Assembly (NCBI RefSeq): GCF_004341395.1
Contig: NZ_SLXT01000002.1
Location: 1 to 64,000 of the forward strand
DNA length: 64,000 bases
From: Heliophilum fasciatum
GTDB lineage: Bacteria; Bacillota; Desulfitobacteriia; Heliobacteriales; Heliobacteriaceae
Direction of reading: 5' to 3'
Shown: positions 53,941-63,441 of the stretch, piece after piece
How positions within the stretch are numbered: the first letter of the stretch is position 1
How the letters are laid out: every line of letters begins with the position of its first letter
Notes under the pieces: model-generated
What the model was told of the DNA's origin: nothing
The model's database searches: none
Seen by the model: only the letters and a program-made list of their open reading frames with translations
Made by a program: the position numbers and the translations under genes

Positions 53941-54624
53941 TTGTCCAAGATACTAATCGTCGAAGATGAAATCAAACTACGCGAGAGCATCGGGCAGTTT
54001 CTCCGCAGTGAAGGTTTGGCAGTGATCGAGGCTGCCGACGGCCTGACAGCATTGAAGAAGGTCCGGGAAGAAAAACCGGACCTTCTTCTTTTAGATATCA
54101 TGCTCCCGGAGCTTACTGGCATCCAAATCTGCAAGATTGTCCGTCAGGAATGGTCTACGCCGATCATCATGCTCACCGCTTTAGGCTCGGAAGATCATGT
54201 ACTTGACGGCCTTGAGCAAGGTGCCGACGATTATATCGTCAAGCCCTTTCGCATGCGCGAACTGGTCGCCCGCATTCGCGCGGTCCTCCGCCGCCATCAT
54301 GCTTTACCGGCCACGGGGAACGTGCTTGCTTATGGCGAGTTAAACCTCGATCTCGATGCTGTTCGCTTAGAAAAAAGCGGTCGTGAAATCCCGTTAACGC
54401 CTACAGAATTCAAATTGCTCGCCATGATGGCCCGGCAGCCGGGACGCGCCTTTACCAGGCTCCAGCTGCTGGAAGGTGCTATTGGTGAAACTTTTGAAAA
54501 CTACGAGCGCACCGTTGATACGCATATTTTCAACTTGCGCAAAAAAATAGAAGCCCATACGGGAAAACCACAGTACTTACAGACGGTTTTCGGCATCGGC
54601 TACCGTTTTGGAGAAAAGTCATGA
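53941..54624 (+). CDS. OmpR-family response regulator
   Basis: This is a 227-residue regulator; the TTG start follows AGGAGGCGCACAAA. Receiver domain with VEDEIK, Asp in LLLLDIMLPELTG and KPFRMREL; winged-helix effector domain (PLTPTEFKLLAMMARQPG, YERTVDTHIFNLRKKIE). Its stop overlaps the start of its kinase (ATGA). It is the best candidate for binding the phased TTCTTGA repeats upstream of 52418, since the two genes lie in one transcription direction. Confidence 0.93.
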   Translation: MSKILIVEDEIKLRESIGQFLRSEGLAVIEAADGLTALKKVREEKPDLLLLDIMLPELTGIQICKIVRQEWSTPIIMLTALGSEDHVLDGLEQGADDYIVKPFRMRELVARIRAVLRRHHALPATGNVLAYGELNLDLDAVRLEKSGREIPLTPTEFKLLAMMARQPGRAFTRLQLLEGAIGETFENYERTVDTHIFNLRKKIEAHTGKPQYLQTVFGIGYRFGEKS

Positions 54625-55733
54625 TCTTACGACGTATTTTCATGTCTTTTTTTCTGTTTATCTTGCTTACCGCCAGCTTGAATATTTTCATTGGCCACTT
54701 TTCCACTCAGCATTTATTACACTACTTCACCTTGAACTTCCAAAATGAGGTTTCTCAAGATGTGACCCGTAATTTTTTCCTACGCTCCATCACCCGGATG
54801 AACATGCTGTCGGCCATCCTTTCATGCGTACTGGCACTTGCGTTCGCCTATTTCGTTTCGCGATTTTTTTCGGCCAAAATCGAAACGCTGGCCCGGGCAG
54901 CTCATCTGATCGCCCAAGGTCAACTGGAACACCGGGTACCGGTAAGCCCCAACGAAGTCCTGGGCAAACTATCGGCCGATTTCAATACCATGGCCGACCA
55001 TTTGCAAAAAGGGCAACAGCTTCGCCGCCAGTTGCAAGCCGATGTGGTCCATGAACTGCGGACGCCGCTGGCTGTCAGCCAGGGCATTCTTGATTCGCTG
55101 GAAAGCAAGGTCATCCCCTGGGATGAGCGATCCCTGTCCTCTCTCCAAGAAGAGATCGGCCGCATGAACCGACTCGTTACGGACTTGCACGATTTAAGCA
55201 AAGCCGAAACGCGCCAGCTTTCCATCCAAAAAGAACTGATCTACGTCGGTGATCTGTTGGAACGGGTACAGGAATCCTTTCAAGAAACGGTCCGCTTGGC
55301 GGGGGTACATTTTCAGGTTGGCCTCCCCCCTGCCGAAAGCGGCGCTTTGCTTTATATCGATCCCGATCGTACCATCCAGATTCTTTTGAACCTCCTGCAT
55401 AATGCGCTACGCTACACTCCATCTGGCGGGATGATTCAGATCAACCTTTGTCTTCAAATCGCCAACAACAGCCCTGGAATCAACATCATGGTCACTGATA
55501 CAGGAACAGGTATTGCCCCGGAACATTTGCCGTTTATCTTTGATCGCTTTTATCGAGGCGATCAAAGCCGCAGTCGCCAGACCGGCGGTTCCGGCCTGGG
55601 GTTAGCCATTGCCAAAGAGTATGTAGAGCTTCAAGGCGGTCAGATTATGGCGGCAAGCACGTTAGGCGCAGGAACAACCATTCGTCTTTGGCTTCCCGTT
55701 GAATCCGAATTAGCCACGGTCGAATTAAAGTAG
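54621..55733 (+). CDS. Sensor histidine kinase
   Basis: This is a 370-residue membrane kinase, coupled to the preceding regulator by a four-base overlap. A first membrane segment (about 5-25) and a second (about 60-82) leave only a 35-residue extracytoplasmic loop, so it probably senses through its membrane part. HAMP, then HisKA with DVVHELRTPLAVSQG and HATPase (LLHNALRYTPSGG, DTGTGIAPEHLPFIFDRFYRGD, GGSGLGLAIA) follow. A strong terminator comes directly after. Confidence 0.92.
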   Translation: MILRRIFMSFFLFILLTASLNIFIGHFSTQHLLHYFTLNFQNEVSQDVTRNFFLRSITRMNMLSAILSCVLALAFAYFVSRFFSAKIETLARAAHLIAQGQLEHRVPVSPNEVLGKLSADFNTMADHLQKGQQLRRQLQADVVHELRTPLAVSQGILDSLESKVIPWDERSLSSLQEEIGRMNRLVTDLHDLSKAETRQLSIQKELIYVGDLLERVQESFQETVRLAGVHFQVGLPPAESGALLYIDPDRTIQILLNLLHNALRYTPSGGMIQINLCLQIANNSPGINIMVTDTGTGIAPEHLPFIFDRFYRGDQSRSRQTGGSGLGLAIAKEYVELQGGQIMAASTLGAGTTIRLWLPVESELATVELK

Positions 55734-55775
55734 GTCCCTGTTCAAACCCATTACTGTTTGAACAGGGACCTTTTC
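55734..55775. terminator. Terminator between the sensor kinase and pflA
   Basis: Perfect 15-bp arms GGTCCCTGTTCAAAC / GTTTGAACAGGGACC with an 8-base loop, followed by TTTT on the plus strand; on the minus strand the pflA transcript may also stop here. Confidence 0.85.
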
Positions 55776-55830
55776 GCTGGTTTTATCATTATAAAGGCTT
55801 GCGACATGCTCTGTTTCACAATAACAACGC

Positions 55831-56634
55831 TTACTCCACTGGCAGACCATACTGCCTTGCCTGCGCTCGTATGGCCGCCATCGCCGTCTCCGACGGTGGT
55901 TTTACACCAACGAGTGCATTGGTAATCCCCATTTCCTCGCGCTTGCCTGCCCCTAAGGTATGATAGGGCAAAAAAGTCACGCGCCGGATGATCCCGCCCA
56001 AGCCTACAAGCAAACGGCAAAGCTGATCGATGTCCTCCGGCGCATCTGTAGATCCCGGCACCACCACATAGCGAATCCATACCGGAATCGCCCGGTCTTT
56101 TAGCATCCGGGCAAAAGCCAATATCCGCTCATTGTCGACGCCGGTCAGCGCCTTGTGCTTATCCGGATCAGCCTGTTTGATATCGAGCAGCACCAGATCA
56201 GTATCATCAAGAAACAACTCCGCCTGCGCCGGTTCACAATAGCCGGACGTATCTAAGCAGGTATGAATGCCCTCGGCATGACAGCGTTGAAAAAGCGCCC
56301 CCAGAAAGGCCGCCTGCATGGCCGGTTCACCGCCGGAGACCGTAATGCCGCCGCCGGACGCGGTAAAATAGGGACGATAGCGCCGCAGTTCCGCCATGAT
56401 CGTTTCGACCATTTTGATTTCACCGGCTTGGGGGCTCCAAGTGTCTGGGTTGTGGCAATAGGCACAGCGTAAGGGACAACCGGCCAGGAAAAGCACGTAG
56501 CGGATCCCTGGGCCGTCCACGGTGCCGCAGGTTTCTACCGAGTGGACACAGCCCTTCGTCGCCAGAATCTGCGCTTCTGGCACACCGGCCAGGGCTAGTT
56601 CGCCGTCACTGTCCGTCAAATCGATCATCATCAT
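55831..56634 (-). CDS. pflA: Pyruvate formate-lyase activating enzyme
   Basis: This is a 267-residue radical-SAM enzyme that installs the glycyl radical on PflB. Start ATG 56634 follows GGAGG by eight bases. The SAM/[4Fe-4S] motif is CPLRCAYCHNPDTW (CxxxCxxC). Next are SGGEPAMQ and DTSGYCEP, and the C-terminal VVPGSTDAPEDIDQL. No additional ferredoxin cluster domain, so it is the standard short PflA. It follows pflB with a 34-bp gap. Confidence 0.94.
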   Translation of the reverse strand: MMMIDLTDSDGELALAGVPEAQILATKGCVHSVETCGTVDGPGIRYVLFLAGCPLRCAYCHNPDTWSPQAGEIKMVETIMAELRRYRPYFTASGGGITVSGGEPAMQAAFLGALFQRCHAEGIHTCLDTSGYCEPAQAELFLDDTDLVLLDIKQADPDKHKALTGVDNERILAFARMLKDRAIPVWIRYVVVPGSTDAPEDIDQLCRLLVGLGGIIRRVTFLPYHTLGAGKREEMGITNALVGVKPPSETAMAAIRAQARQYGLPVE

Positions 56635-56668
56635 GCCCGGCACCTCCTCAACGCTTGCCCGTCCCTAA

Positions 56669-58900
56669 TTAGATCCCTTCATGGAAAGTCCGCTGAATTA
56701 CATCCAATTGCTGCTCCCGCGTCAACTTGATGAAATTCACCGCATAACCAGACACGCGAATCGTCAATTGGGGATACTTTTCGGGATGCTCCATCGCATC
56801 CATGAGCATTTCCCGTTCAAAGACGTTGACATTGATATGATGACCGTTTTGAGCAAAATAGCCGTCCAACAACGCAACCAAATTGCGTACCCGGCTATCG
56901 GCCGTCGTTCCCAAGGCCTTCGGGATGATCGAAAAAGTGTAGGAGATCCCGTCCTGGCTGTGGGCATAAGGCAGCGTCGCCACCGAATTCATCGACGCGA
57001 CGGCGCCTTTGTGATCGCGTCCGTACATGGGGTTCGCACCCGGTGCAAAAGGTTCACCGGCTTTGCGGCCATCGGGCGTGTTGCCCGTCTTTTTCCCATA
57101 GACCACATTCGAGGTGATCGTTAAAATACTCATCGTCGGCACAGCCTGGCGATAGGTCCGGCACTGGCGCAGTTTTTCCATGAACATGCGCACCACATCC
57201 TGGGCGATGCCATCGACGCGGGGATCATCATTGCCAAATGCCGGGTACTCACCGGCCACTTCATAGTCCACGGCCAGTCCCTGTTCATCGCGGATCACCC
57301 GCACCTGGCTGTAGCGAATGGCCGATAAGGAATCAACTACGACCGACAAGCCGGCAATCCCGCAGGCCATCGTCCGCAGCACTTCCCGGTCATGGAGGGC
57401 CATCTCGATGCGCTCATAGGCGTACTTGTCATGCATATAGTGGATGATATTCAACGTATCGATATAAAGCCCGGCCAGCCAATTAAGCAGCGTATCGAAC
57501 CGCTTCATCACGTCATCGTAATCAAGCACATCGGCCGTAATCGGTACAAAGGTCGGTGCCACCTGCTCACCCGATTTTTCATCTTTACCGCCGTTGATCG
57601 CATAAAGGAGCGCCTTGGCCAAGTTGACGCGGGCACCGAAAAACTGCATCTGCTTGCCGATGCGCATCGCCGAAACACAGCAAGCGATGCCGTAGTCATC
57701 GCCCCAGTAGGGACGCATAAGATCATCGTTTTCATACTGAATCGACGATGTAGCCACCGACAGTTCCGCACAAAAACGCTTGAACCCTTCCGGCAGCTTT
57801 TGCGACCAAAGCACCGTCAAATTCGGCTCCGGCGCCGGTCCCAAATTGGTCAAGCTGTGCAGGATGCGAAAAGAGTTTTTCGTGACCAGCGTACGTCCAT
57901 CGACACCCATACCGCCGATGCTTTCGGTCACCCAAGTAGGGTCGCCGCTGAACAGTTCATTATAAGATGGCGGACGCAAAAAGCGCACCAAGCGCAGCTT
58001 GATCACCAGATCATCCATCCAAGACTGCACGGTGGCCTCGTCGGTCGTTCCCCGCTTTAGATCGCGCTCCAAGTAGATATCAAGGAACGTCGAGATGCGT
58101 CCAATACTCATGGCCGCCCCGTTTTGCTCTTTTACCGCCGCCAGGTACGCCAGGTAGAGCCATTGAATCGCTTCCCGGCCGTTTTCCGCCGGGCGCCGCA
58201 CATCGCAACCGTAGCGCTCAGCCATGACGGCCAGTTCCTCCAGCGCCGCCATTTGCTCACGCAGTTCCTCACGGAGGCGAATTTGCTCCTCCAGCATACC
58301 GGCATTCCCTACCGTGGCCAATTGGGCTTTCTTGTCTTCGATGAGCCGCGTCACACCGTAAAGAGCCACCCGCCGGTAATCACCGATGATCCGCCCCCGC
58401 CCATAAGCGTCAGGCAGTCCCGTCAACAGCCCGTTGCGCCGGGCCGCCCGCATCTCCGGCGTATAGGCATCCATCACCGCTTGGTTATGGGTCTTGCGAA
58501 TCGTGGAAAAAATCCGGTCAATCTCCGGATCCAGTTCATAGCCGTAGGCCTCACAAGACTGGCGCACCATGCGGATACCCCCAAAGGGGATGACGGCCCG
58601 CTTGAGTGGTGCATCGGTCTGCACGCCGACGATCTGCTCCAATTCCTGATCGATATAGCCCGGTCCGTGACTGATGATCGTGCTGATCGTCTTTGTATCA
58701 ACATCCAGCACCCCATCGCGGTCGCGCTCCTGCTTTAAAAGCTCTGCTACTTTCGCCCAGAGCCGTTGAATGCGTTCGGTCGGAGCGGTTAAGAAAGAAC
58801 TGTCCCCTTCATAAGGTCGATAGTTCGCTTGGATAAAACCGCGAACATCAATCTCCCGCTGCCAATCGCCACCGCGAAAATCTGCCCATGCCTGTTGCAT
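56669..58900 (-). CDS. pflB: Formate C-acetyltransferase (pyruvate formate-lyase)
   Basis: This is a 743-residue glycyl-radical enzyme converting pyruvate and CoA to acetyl-CoA and formate. Start ATG 58900 has GGAGG eight bases upstream and gives an N-terminus aligned to E. coli PflB ([20 protein letters not shown]). An ATG at 58990 with its own AAGGG site would add 30 residues and cannot be excluded. The catalytic Cys-Cys pair is in IACCVSAM (about 410). The glycyl radical is Gly718 in RVSGYAVNF near the C-terminus. Its leader holds a ZTP riboswitch with a terminator. Confidence 0.96.
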   Translation of the reverse strand: MQQAWADFRGGDWQREIDVRGFIQANYRPYEGDSSFLTAPTERIQRLWAKVAELLKQERDRDGVLDVDTKTISTIISHGPGYIDQELEQIVGVQTDAPLKRAVIPFGGIRMVRQSCEAYGYELDPEIDRIFSTIRKTHNQAVMDAYTPEMRAARRNGLLTGLPDAYGRGRIIGDYRRVALYGVTRLIEDKKAQLATVGNAGMLEEQIRLREELREQMAALEELAVMAERYGCDVRRPAENGREAIQWLYLAYLAAVKEQNGAAMSIGRISTFLDIYLERDLKRGTTDEATVQSWMDDLVIKLRLVRFLRPPSYNELFSGDPTWVTESIGGMGVDGRTLVTKNSFRILHSLTNLGPAPEPNLTVLWSQKLPEGFKRFCAELSVATSSIQYENDDLMRPYWGDDYGIACCVSAMRIGKQMQFFGARVNLAKALLYAINGGKDEKSGEQVAPTFVPITADVLDYDDVMKRFDTLLNWLAGLYIDTLNIIHYMHDKYAYERIEMALHDREVLRTMACGIAGLSVVVDSLSAIRYSQVRVIRDEQGLAVDYEVAGEYPAFGNDDPRVDGIAQDVVRMFMEKLRQCRTYRQAVPTMSILTITSNVVYGKKTGNTPDGRKAGEPFAPGANPMYGRDHKGAVASMNSVATLPYAHSQDGISYTFSIIPKALGTTADSRVRNLVALLDGYFAQNGHHINVNVFEREMLMDAMEHPEKYPQLTIRVSGYAVNFIKLTREQQLDVIQRTFHEGI

Positions 58901-59026
58901 TTGCATTGCCTCCTCAACATCATCTGGTGATTGTATCGATGTCCCGGACAGCTTTTTTTCAACCTGCCCTCCGTCAAGCGCCGGTTTCATAGAACCAACC
59001 CTTCCCGAGGAACCGATTTAAAAAAC

Positions 59027-59056
59027 AAAAAAACCCCTGGACAACGATTGCCCAGG
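59027..59056 (-). terminator. Riboswitch-controlled terminator in the pflB leader
   Basis: On the minus strand CCTGG and CCAGG form a stem around a 10-base loop, followed by GGTTTTTTTG. The 5' arm is part of the conserved CCGCCTGGGC of the riboswitch, so folding of the ligand-bound aptamer prevents this hairpin. Confidence 0.8.
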
Positions 59057-59120
59057 CGGTCGGCATAAAAGCTCAATCACACTCCCTGTGGTATACTCCA
59101 CTTCCGCCAGTCGTGTGATT
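59050..59120 (-). ncRNA. ZTP/ZMP riboswitch (pfl motif)
   Basis: In the 5' leader of pflBA, reading the minus strand: helix AATCACAC / GTGTGATT (59120-59113 with 59082-59075) encloses GACTGGCG, a GTGG / CCAC stem and GGGAG. A linker leads to the conserved GACCGCCTGGGCA (to about 59048). This is the pfl RNA motif, which binds ZTP or ZMP (AICAR), signals of low 10-formyl-tetrahydrofolate. The overlapping terminator indicates an ON switch: the ligand permits pfl transcription, and the formate it yields can feed one-carbon units. The fold is inferred from the sequence motif; it has not been modelled. Confidence 0.85.
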
Positions 59121-59137
59121 GCGTAAATTCAATTACT

Positions 59138-59956
59138 TTGTCATTTTATCGCCCGCTCGTCTTGTTTGTCAAGAAGCATGTTTTGGCACTGCCACAACCA
59201 ACAACATGGTTGAACGTCTTTCGCATGCAACTGCTTGGCGCCAAAGTGGAAGCCGTCAAAACCGGCACCCGTACGCTGAAAGACGCGGTTGACGCCGCGT
59301 TAGTTGACTATATGACCAACTACGAAAACACCTTCTATCTCCTCGGTTCCGCCGTCGGCCCCCATCCCTATCCCCTGATGGTCCGTCACTTCCAGTCGAT
59401 CATCGGCATTGAAGCACGTCGCCAAATCTTAGAGCGGGAAGGCCGTCTGCCCGATTATTTGCTGGCCTGCGTCGGCGGCGGCAGCAACGCTATTGGTCTT
59501 TTTTACCCTTTCCTGGAAGATAAGAGCGTCAACATCATCGGTGTGGAACCGGCCGGCCACGGTTTGGAAACGGGCCGTCACGCCGCAACGATAACCACCG
59601 GCTCCCCCGGTATCATTCATGGCTTCCGCTGCTACGTCATGCAAGATGAGCAAGGCAACCCGCTGCCGACGTACTCCGTATCAGCCGGCCTGGATTATCC
59701 CGGCGTCGGTCCGGAACATAGTTACCTCAAAGATAGCGGCCGCGCCACCTACGTAGCGGTCGATGACAAAGAAGCGCTCAGCGCCTTTGCCCTGCTTTCC
59801 AAGACCGAAGGCATCATTCCGGCGCTGGAAAGCTCTCACGCCGTGGCTCATGCGCTTAAGCTGGCACCGACACTTCCCCGCGATCAGATCATCATTGTCA
59901 ACCTCTCTGGCCGTGGTGACAAAGACGTCGAGCAAGTCAAAGCGTTACTTGGTTAA
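59138..59956 (+). pseudogene. trpB: 5'-truncated tryptophan synthase beta-chain gene
   Basis: The open frame encodes 272 residues; homology to TrpB starts at about 59209 ([19 protein letters not shown]) and runs to the natural C-terminus ([13 protein letters not shown]). Preserved are [10 protein letters not shown], the phosphate-binding [12 protein letters not shown] and [16 protein letters not shown]. The N-terminal 150 or so residues, with the PLP-binding lysine, are absent, and no start codon with a ribosome-binding site is visible. The missing part is replaced by the pflB promoter (TTGACA at 59172-59167). The remaining frame is intact, so the truncation is recent. Confidence 0.85.
59143..59172 (-). 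promoter_or_regulatory. Sigma-A-type promoter of pflB-pflA
   Basis: On the minus strand TTGACA (59172-59167) and TAAAAT (59148-59143) are 18 bp apart; transcription should start about 59136, just before the ZTP riboswitch. Confidence 0.75.
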
Positions 59957-60025
59957 CGCACTTCTTACCTTTTACCTAAAAATATTAAATATATTGCTCT
60001 GATAACGTAATATAACAAGTTATTT

Positions 60026-60066
60026 AAACACCTCTGCGCTTTGTTTAAGTGCAGAGGTGTTTTTTT
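60026..60066 (+). terminator. Terminator after the trpB remnant
   Basis: Arms AAACACCTCTGC / GCAGAGGTGTTT (12 bp, perfect) followed by TTTT on the plus strand; a further sign that the remnant was once a transcribed gene. Confidence 0.88.
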
Positions 60067-60173
60067 AGAAAAAATTCATAGAAAAACTGATTATCTAGCA
60101 AGATTTATCACAGTTCACGTCGAATAACCTCAGAAGCAAGTGCATATAAAGATCGATTAAGGGGGCATCTCTA

Positions 60174-62258
60174 TTGGGCTGGCTAAACAATCTGAAAGTT
60201 TCGCAGAAAGTCATGCTACTGATTACCGTAGCGGCACTGTTCATGACTCTTCTCGGTGGCATTACTTACACCTATCTATCGGAAATTGCTCACAGTACGA
60301 ACGAACTTTATGCTTCACGCTTGTTACCGGTAAAATGGCTCAACGAATCACGTACATTGACCGTTGAAAGCGAAGCCGCCACATTGCAAGCGATATTTTC
60401 CCAGGATCCGCAAGAGCGTCAACGGTTGTTTGCCGTAGTTGAAAAAAACTCCCAAAAAATTCGGGAGCTTGAAGATCAATTTAAGAAAACCGAACTGGAT
60501 GCTTATTCACAGGAACTGGTCACCGCGTTAGATCAACAATTGGCCACGTTCGTAGGCATCCGGGGACGGGTCATCCAAGTGGCCAACCTCGGCAACAACG
60601 AGCAAGCTTTTTTAGCCTACCGTATCAGCCGCCCTTACTATGATAAAGTGGCTGAATCACGGCGTTTGCTTGCCGAACACAACGCAGAGTTAGCGTCGGA
60701 GCTCAACAAAGCCGTCAACGAGTATATTACCCAGATCATCTATACCTTGCTGGGCCTTACGGCATTAGCTATCGTCTTATCCAGTGTCTTTGGTATCTGG
60801 CTGTCCAAACGCATCACCAACCCCATTCAGGAAATTGAAGAACAAATGATTCGCGCCGGTGCCGGTGACCTGACCGTGCAAGGGGCAGTCCATTCCGTTG
60901 ACGAAGTGGGACAACTTACCGCCTCGTATAACCAGATGATCAATCAGCAATCGCAAATGGTCAGCCTCGTCCGCAAATCAGCAGACGAACTGGCCGCTGC
61001 CTCGGAAGAAATGGCTGCTTCCTCGGAAGAAGTTTCCGCTACCATCAATGAAATCGCTCAAAATGCCCAAAAAGTCGCAGGGGAAGCACAAAAAGGCAGC
61101 GGATCGATCCTCGATTCTTCCGAAGTTCTCTTGGAGCTTTCCTCATTGATTCAGATCGCTCGCGAGAAGTCCACCAAAGCGGCAGAATCCTCGCAATTTA
61201 CCCTCAATACGGCCAAAGAAGGTACGCAAACTGTCTCCGAATCCATCGCCAGCATGATGAACATCAAGCAAAAAACCTTGGAAACGGAAGAACGCATGGC
61301 GATCCTCAACGATTACTCGCAACAAATCGGTCTGATCACCGAAACCATTGCTAACATTGCCGGTCAAACCAACCTGCTCGCCCTCAACGCCGCCATCGAA
61401 GCAGCGCGGGCCGGTGACGCCGGTCGCGGCTTTGCCGTCGTTGCCGAAGAAGTGCGGAAGCTGGCTGAGCAGTCCAACCAAGGGGCAATAGAAGTAGCCA
61501 ACTTGATGAGCAAAGTCACCGAAAATACAAGTGCCGCCCTTGAATCGACATTGCTGACACGCAACGAAGTGGAAAAAGGTGTGACTGCCGTTAACAACGC
61601 CGGACAGGCCCTGGAACGAATTCTGCATGCGATGGAAAACACCGCGTCCGCCGTCGATGACATCTATCATCTTACGGAAGAAGAAGTAGCTAGCTCCGAT
61701 CGCATCTTGAAGCTGATCGATTCTATCGCCTCGGCGGTGGAAGTCATCAATCAACAAATTCACCAGATCGCTGAATCAACGGAACATGTCTCCCTAGCGA
61801 TGGAAACGATCGCGGCCAGCACCGAAGAAACCAGCGCCATGGCCGGTGAACTGCGGATGAACATGAGCCGCTTCAAAGTGCAAGATGCGGGAACCAAAGC
61901 CGATCTATCGGTTGTCGATATCCTGACCAAAGCCAAATCGGATTATCTCCTCTGGAAAATGCGCGTGGAAAACTTGGTGGCCGGCAAGGAGGCTTTTAGC
62001 CTCGATGAGCTTCCCCAATTCAAAGATATGCCACTGACCAAGTGGTATATGGACGAAGACAACCCGCTCCGTCGCGATCCCGATGTGGTTCACTTGAAAA
62101 AACCACACAAACAAGTGCACGAAGCATTGAAACGGACGGCCACGGCCTGCTCTCTGGAAAACGTGGCCGAATGCCAATACTTCCAGGCTCAGTTGGGACA
62201 ACATATGGAATCTTTCATCGAAATGATTGATGTTTTAATTCGCAAGTTTATGAAGTAA
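60174..62258 (+). CDS. Methyl-accepting chemotaxis protein with degenerate CZB domain
   Basis: This is a 694-residue chemoreceptor; the TTG start follows AAGGGGG. Two membrane segments (about 12-32 and 188-208) flank a helical sensor domain (4HB_MCP-like, [19 protein letters not shown]). HAMP follows ([14 protein letters not shown]), then the signalling domain with the CheA/CheW-binding tip [23 protein letters not shown]. The last 110 residues resemble the zinc-binding CZB domain ([30 protein letters not shown]), but the first His is Tyr and the Cys is Met, while the third motif keeps its two His. It may not bind zinc. It is monocistronic. Confidence 0.93.
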   Translation: MGWLNNLKVSQKVMLLITVAALFMTLLGGITYTYLSEIAHSTNELYASRLLPVKWLNESRTLTVESEAATLQAIFSQDPQERQRLFAVVEKNSQKIRELEDQFKKTELDAYSQELVTALDQQLATFVGIRGRVIQVANLGNNEQAFLAYRISRPYYDKVAESRRLLAEHNAELASELNKAVNEYITQIIYTLLGLTALAIVLSSVFGIWLSKRITNPIQEIEEQMIRAGAGDLTVQGAVHSVDEVGQLTASYNQMINQQSQMVSLVRKSADELAAASEEMAASSEEVSATINEIAQNAQKVAGEAQKGSGSILDSSEVLLELSSLIQIAREKSTKAAESSQFTLNTAKEGTQTVSESIASMMNIKQKTLETEERMAILNDYSQQIGLITETIANIAGQTNLLALNAAIEAARAGDAGRGFAVVAEEVRKLAEQSNQGAIEVANLMSKVTENTSAALESTLLTRNEVEKGVTAVNNAGQALERILHAMENTASAVDDIYHLTEEEVASSDRILKLIDSIASAVEVINQQIHQIAESTEHVSLAMETIAASTEETSAMAGELRMNMSRFKVQDAGTKADLSVVDILTKAKSDYLLWKMRVENLVAGKEAFSLDELPQFKDMPLTKWYMDEDNPLRRDPDVVHLKKPHKQVHEALKRTATACSLENVAECQYFQAQLGQHMESFIEMIDVLIRKFMK

Positions 62259-62296
62259 AAAAACGCGGCGCCGGAAATTCCGGTGTCGCGTTTTTT
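62259..62296. terminator. Bidirectional terminator between the chemoreceptor and the YwaF-family gene
   Basis: Arms AAAACGCG / CGCGTTTT with inner GCCGG / CCGGT pairing and T-runs on both strands. Confidence 0.88.
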
Positions 62297-62312
62297 GCCG
62301 CTTGATTGTATT

Positions 62313-63068
62313 TCACAGACTTTTTTTATTTTTCCAGTTTTTCTGCTCCCCCACCGCCGGGCTTTTATCGCGACGGGTCAACCGGAAGGGCAAGTAACAA
62401 AGCCCGAACAGTACCAATCCCACTGCTTCCAGCGACAAGATATACCACGGCCATGGCCCCATAACATCCATTATGGATGCGTTCATTGGCTTCGTGCAAA
62501 GAAAAAGATAATTACCGTTGACCAGCCAATTAACAATCGCCACAGGCACCATATAGGCATTGGTCACCCAAAAGGTTTTTTTGATCGACCCGATCGTCGG
62601 GACAAATCCATCGATCCATGTAGCATACAAGCACGCCAGGACGATTGCGCCGTGAACAATAAAAAAGTGAAAAAAAGCCACACTGGGATAGTCATTATAC
62701 CCCAGCGCCGGTGTCAGCAATGCTTGCACCGCACCGGCCATGCCCCAGAAATAAACCACTTCATAGATACCATAGCTCCGCAAAAAAAGCATGACTACCG
62801 CCAGTAAAGCCGCTATGCCGCAAATATGAAGCGGTAAGACCGTCGCTGCCGACCACGTACCTGCGGCCAGATGGGTGTACTGCGTATAGGCTTCCTGCAA
62901 CAAAAGAACACTGATCAAACCCGTGCGCACGATCCGGTCCACATCGGGCTGCTGCAACAGCGCCCGTTGCCAATACAAGAGCAAACAAAGCGCTACGATT
63001 ACCGCAAGTACCACAAGGTGAGAAGAGGAAAAAGGAACAAAAAGTTTGGCTTCCGTTACGGTTGGCAC
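62313..63068 (-). CDS. YwaF-family (TIGR02206) integral membrane protein
   Basis: This is a 251-residue polytopic protein with about seven membrane segments. Start GTG 63068 follows GGGAGAGGGCT; longer readings would run through a terminator hairpin. Family marks are HICGIAALLAVVMLF, the GMAGAVQALLTPALGYNDYPSVAFFHFFIVHGAIVLACLYA core, and NWLVNGNYLFLCTKP. The family is widespread in Gram-positives with no established function. It is oriented toward the chemoreceptor gene, with a terminator between. Confidence 0.85.
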   Translation of the reverse strand: MPTVTEAKLFVPFSSSHLVVLAVIVALCLLLYWQRALLQQPDVDRIVRTGLISVLLLQEAYTQYTHLAAGTWSAATVLPLHICGIAALLAVVMLFLRSYGIYEVVYFWGMAGAVQALLTPALGYNDYPSVAFFHFFIVHGAIVLACLYATWIDGFVPTIGSIKKTFWVTNAYMVPVAIVNWLVNGNYLFLCTKPMNASIMDVMGPWPWYILSLEAVGLVLFGLCYLPFRLTRRDKSPAVGEQKNWKNKKSL

Positions 63069-63141
63069 AGCCCTCTCCCTTTCTTGTGTTAACTCTGTGT
63101 TTTGTTTTAGTTTGCATAACCATATCATCATAACCATAATC

Positions 63142-63179
63142 AAAAGCCACCGCCGAGATCGTCTCTGGCGGTGGCTTTT
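63142..63179. terminator. Bidirectional terminator upstream of the YwaF-family gene
   Basis: Arms AAAAGCCACCGCC / GGCGGTGGCTTTT (13 bp, perfect) around a 12-base loop that itself contains GAGA / TCTC. Confidence 0.9.
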
Positions 63180-63204
63180 GATTGGGGAAGGAACCGATTG
63201 CTTC

Positions 63205-63435
63205 CCGATGCGATGCAGCGCAACGGAAAACACTCCTTCCATCAGTCAATGCTAGGCACTACCGGTGCGATGCAGCGCAGCGGTTGTGCCTCCTTCGTCT
63301 GCTTATGTTGCTTCGATTGGAGGGCTCTGGCGTGAACATCTCCGTTGCGATGCAGCGCAACGGAAATCTCATCTACTTTTGCCGCTTCTCTGTGCGTATC
63401 TACGGCAGTCTCGCCGGTGCGATGCAGCGCACCGG
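63205..63435. repeat. Cluster of four 22-bp hairpin repeats
   Basis: Copies at 63205-63226, 63262-63283, 63342-63363 and 63414-63435 share stem CCGNTGCG or similar, loop ATGCAG and closing arm CGCANCGG. Copies 3 and 4 pair perfectly (8 bp) with T-A replaced by G-C at the fourth pair. Copies 1 and 2 have an A-A or G-G mismatch at that same pair. The separating segments are 35, 58 and 50 bp long and unrelated to each other. The role is unknown; it is not CRISPR-like because the spacing is irregular. Confidence 0.9.
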
Positions 63436-63441
63436 GAAGAT

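Larger units (their letters stand above)
63069..63441. other. 373-bp intergenic region with terminator and hairpin repeats
   Basis: The space between the YwaF-family gene and the SLH-protein gene (both minus strand) contains one strong terminator hairpin (63142-63179) and four copies of a hairpin repeat (63205-63435). No convincing gene lies in it. Confidence 0.8.

Noticed and set aside
53890-53960. Short ORF starting ATGGTACCAGCC before the response regulator
   Set aside because: AAGGAG is only one base from its ATG, and the frame merely reads through the regulator's own ribosome-binding site.
59027-59056. trp attenuator upstream of trpB
   Set aside because: The T-run lies on the minus strand and no Trp-rich leader peptide exists; the structure belongs to the pfl riboswitch.
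63205-63435. CRISPR array
   Set aside because: There are only four copies, the repeat is 22 bp with variable stem bases, spacer lengths are 35, 58 and 50 bp, and no cas gene is nearby.
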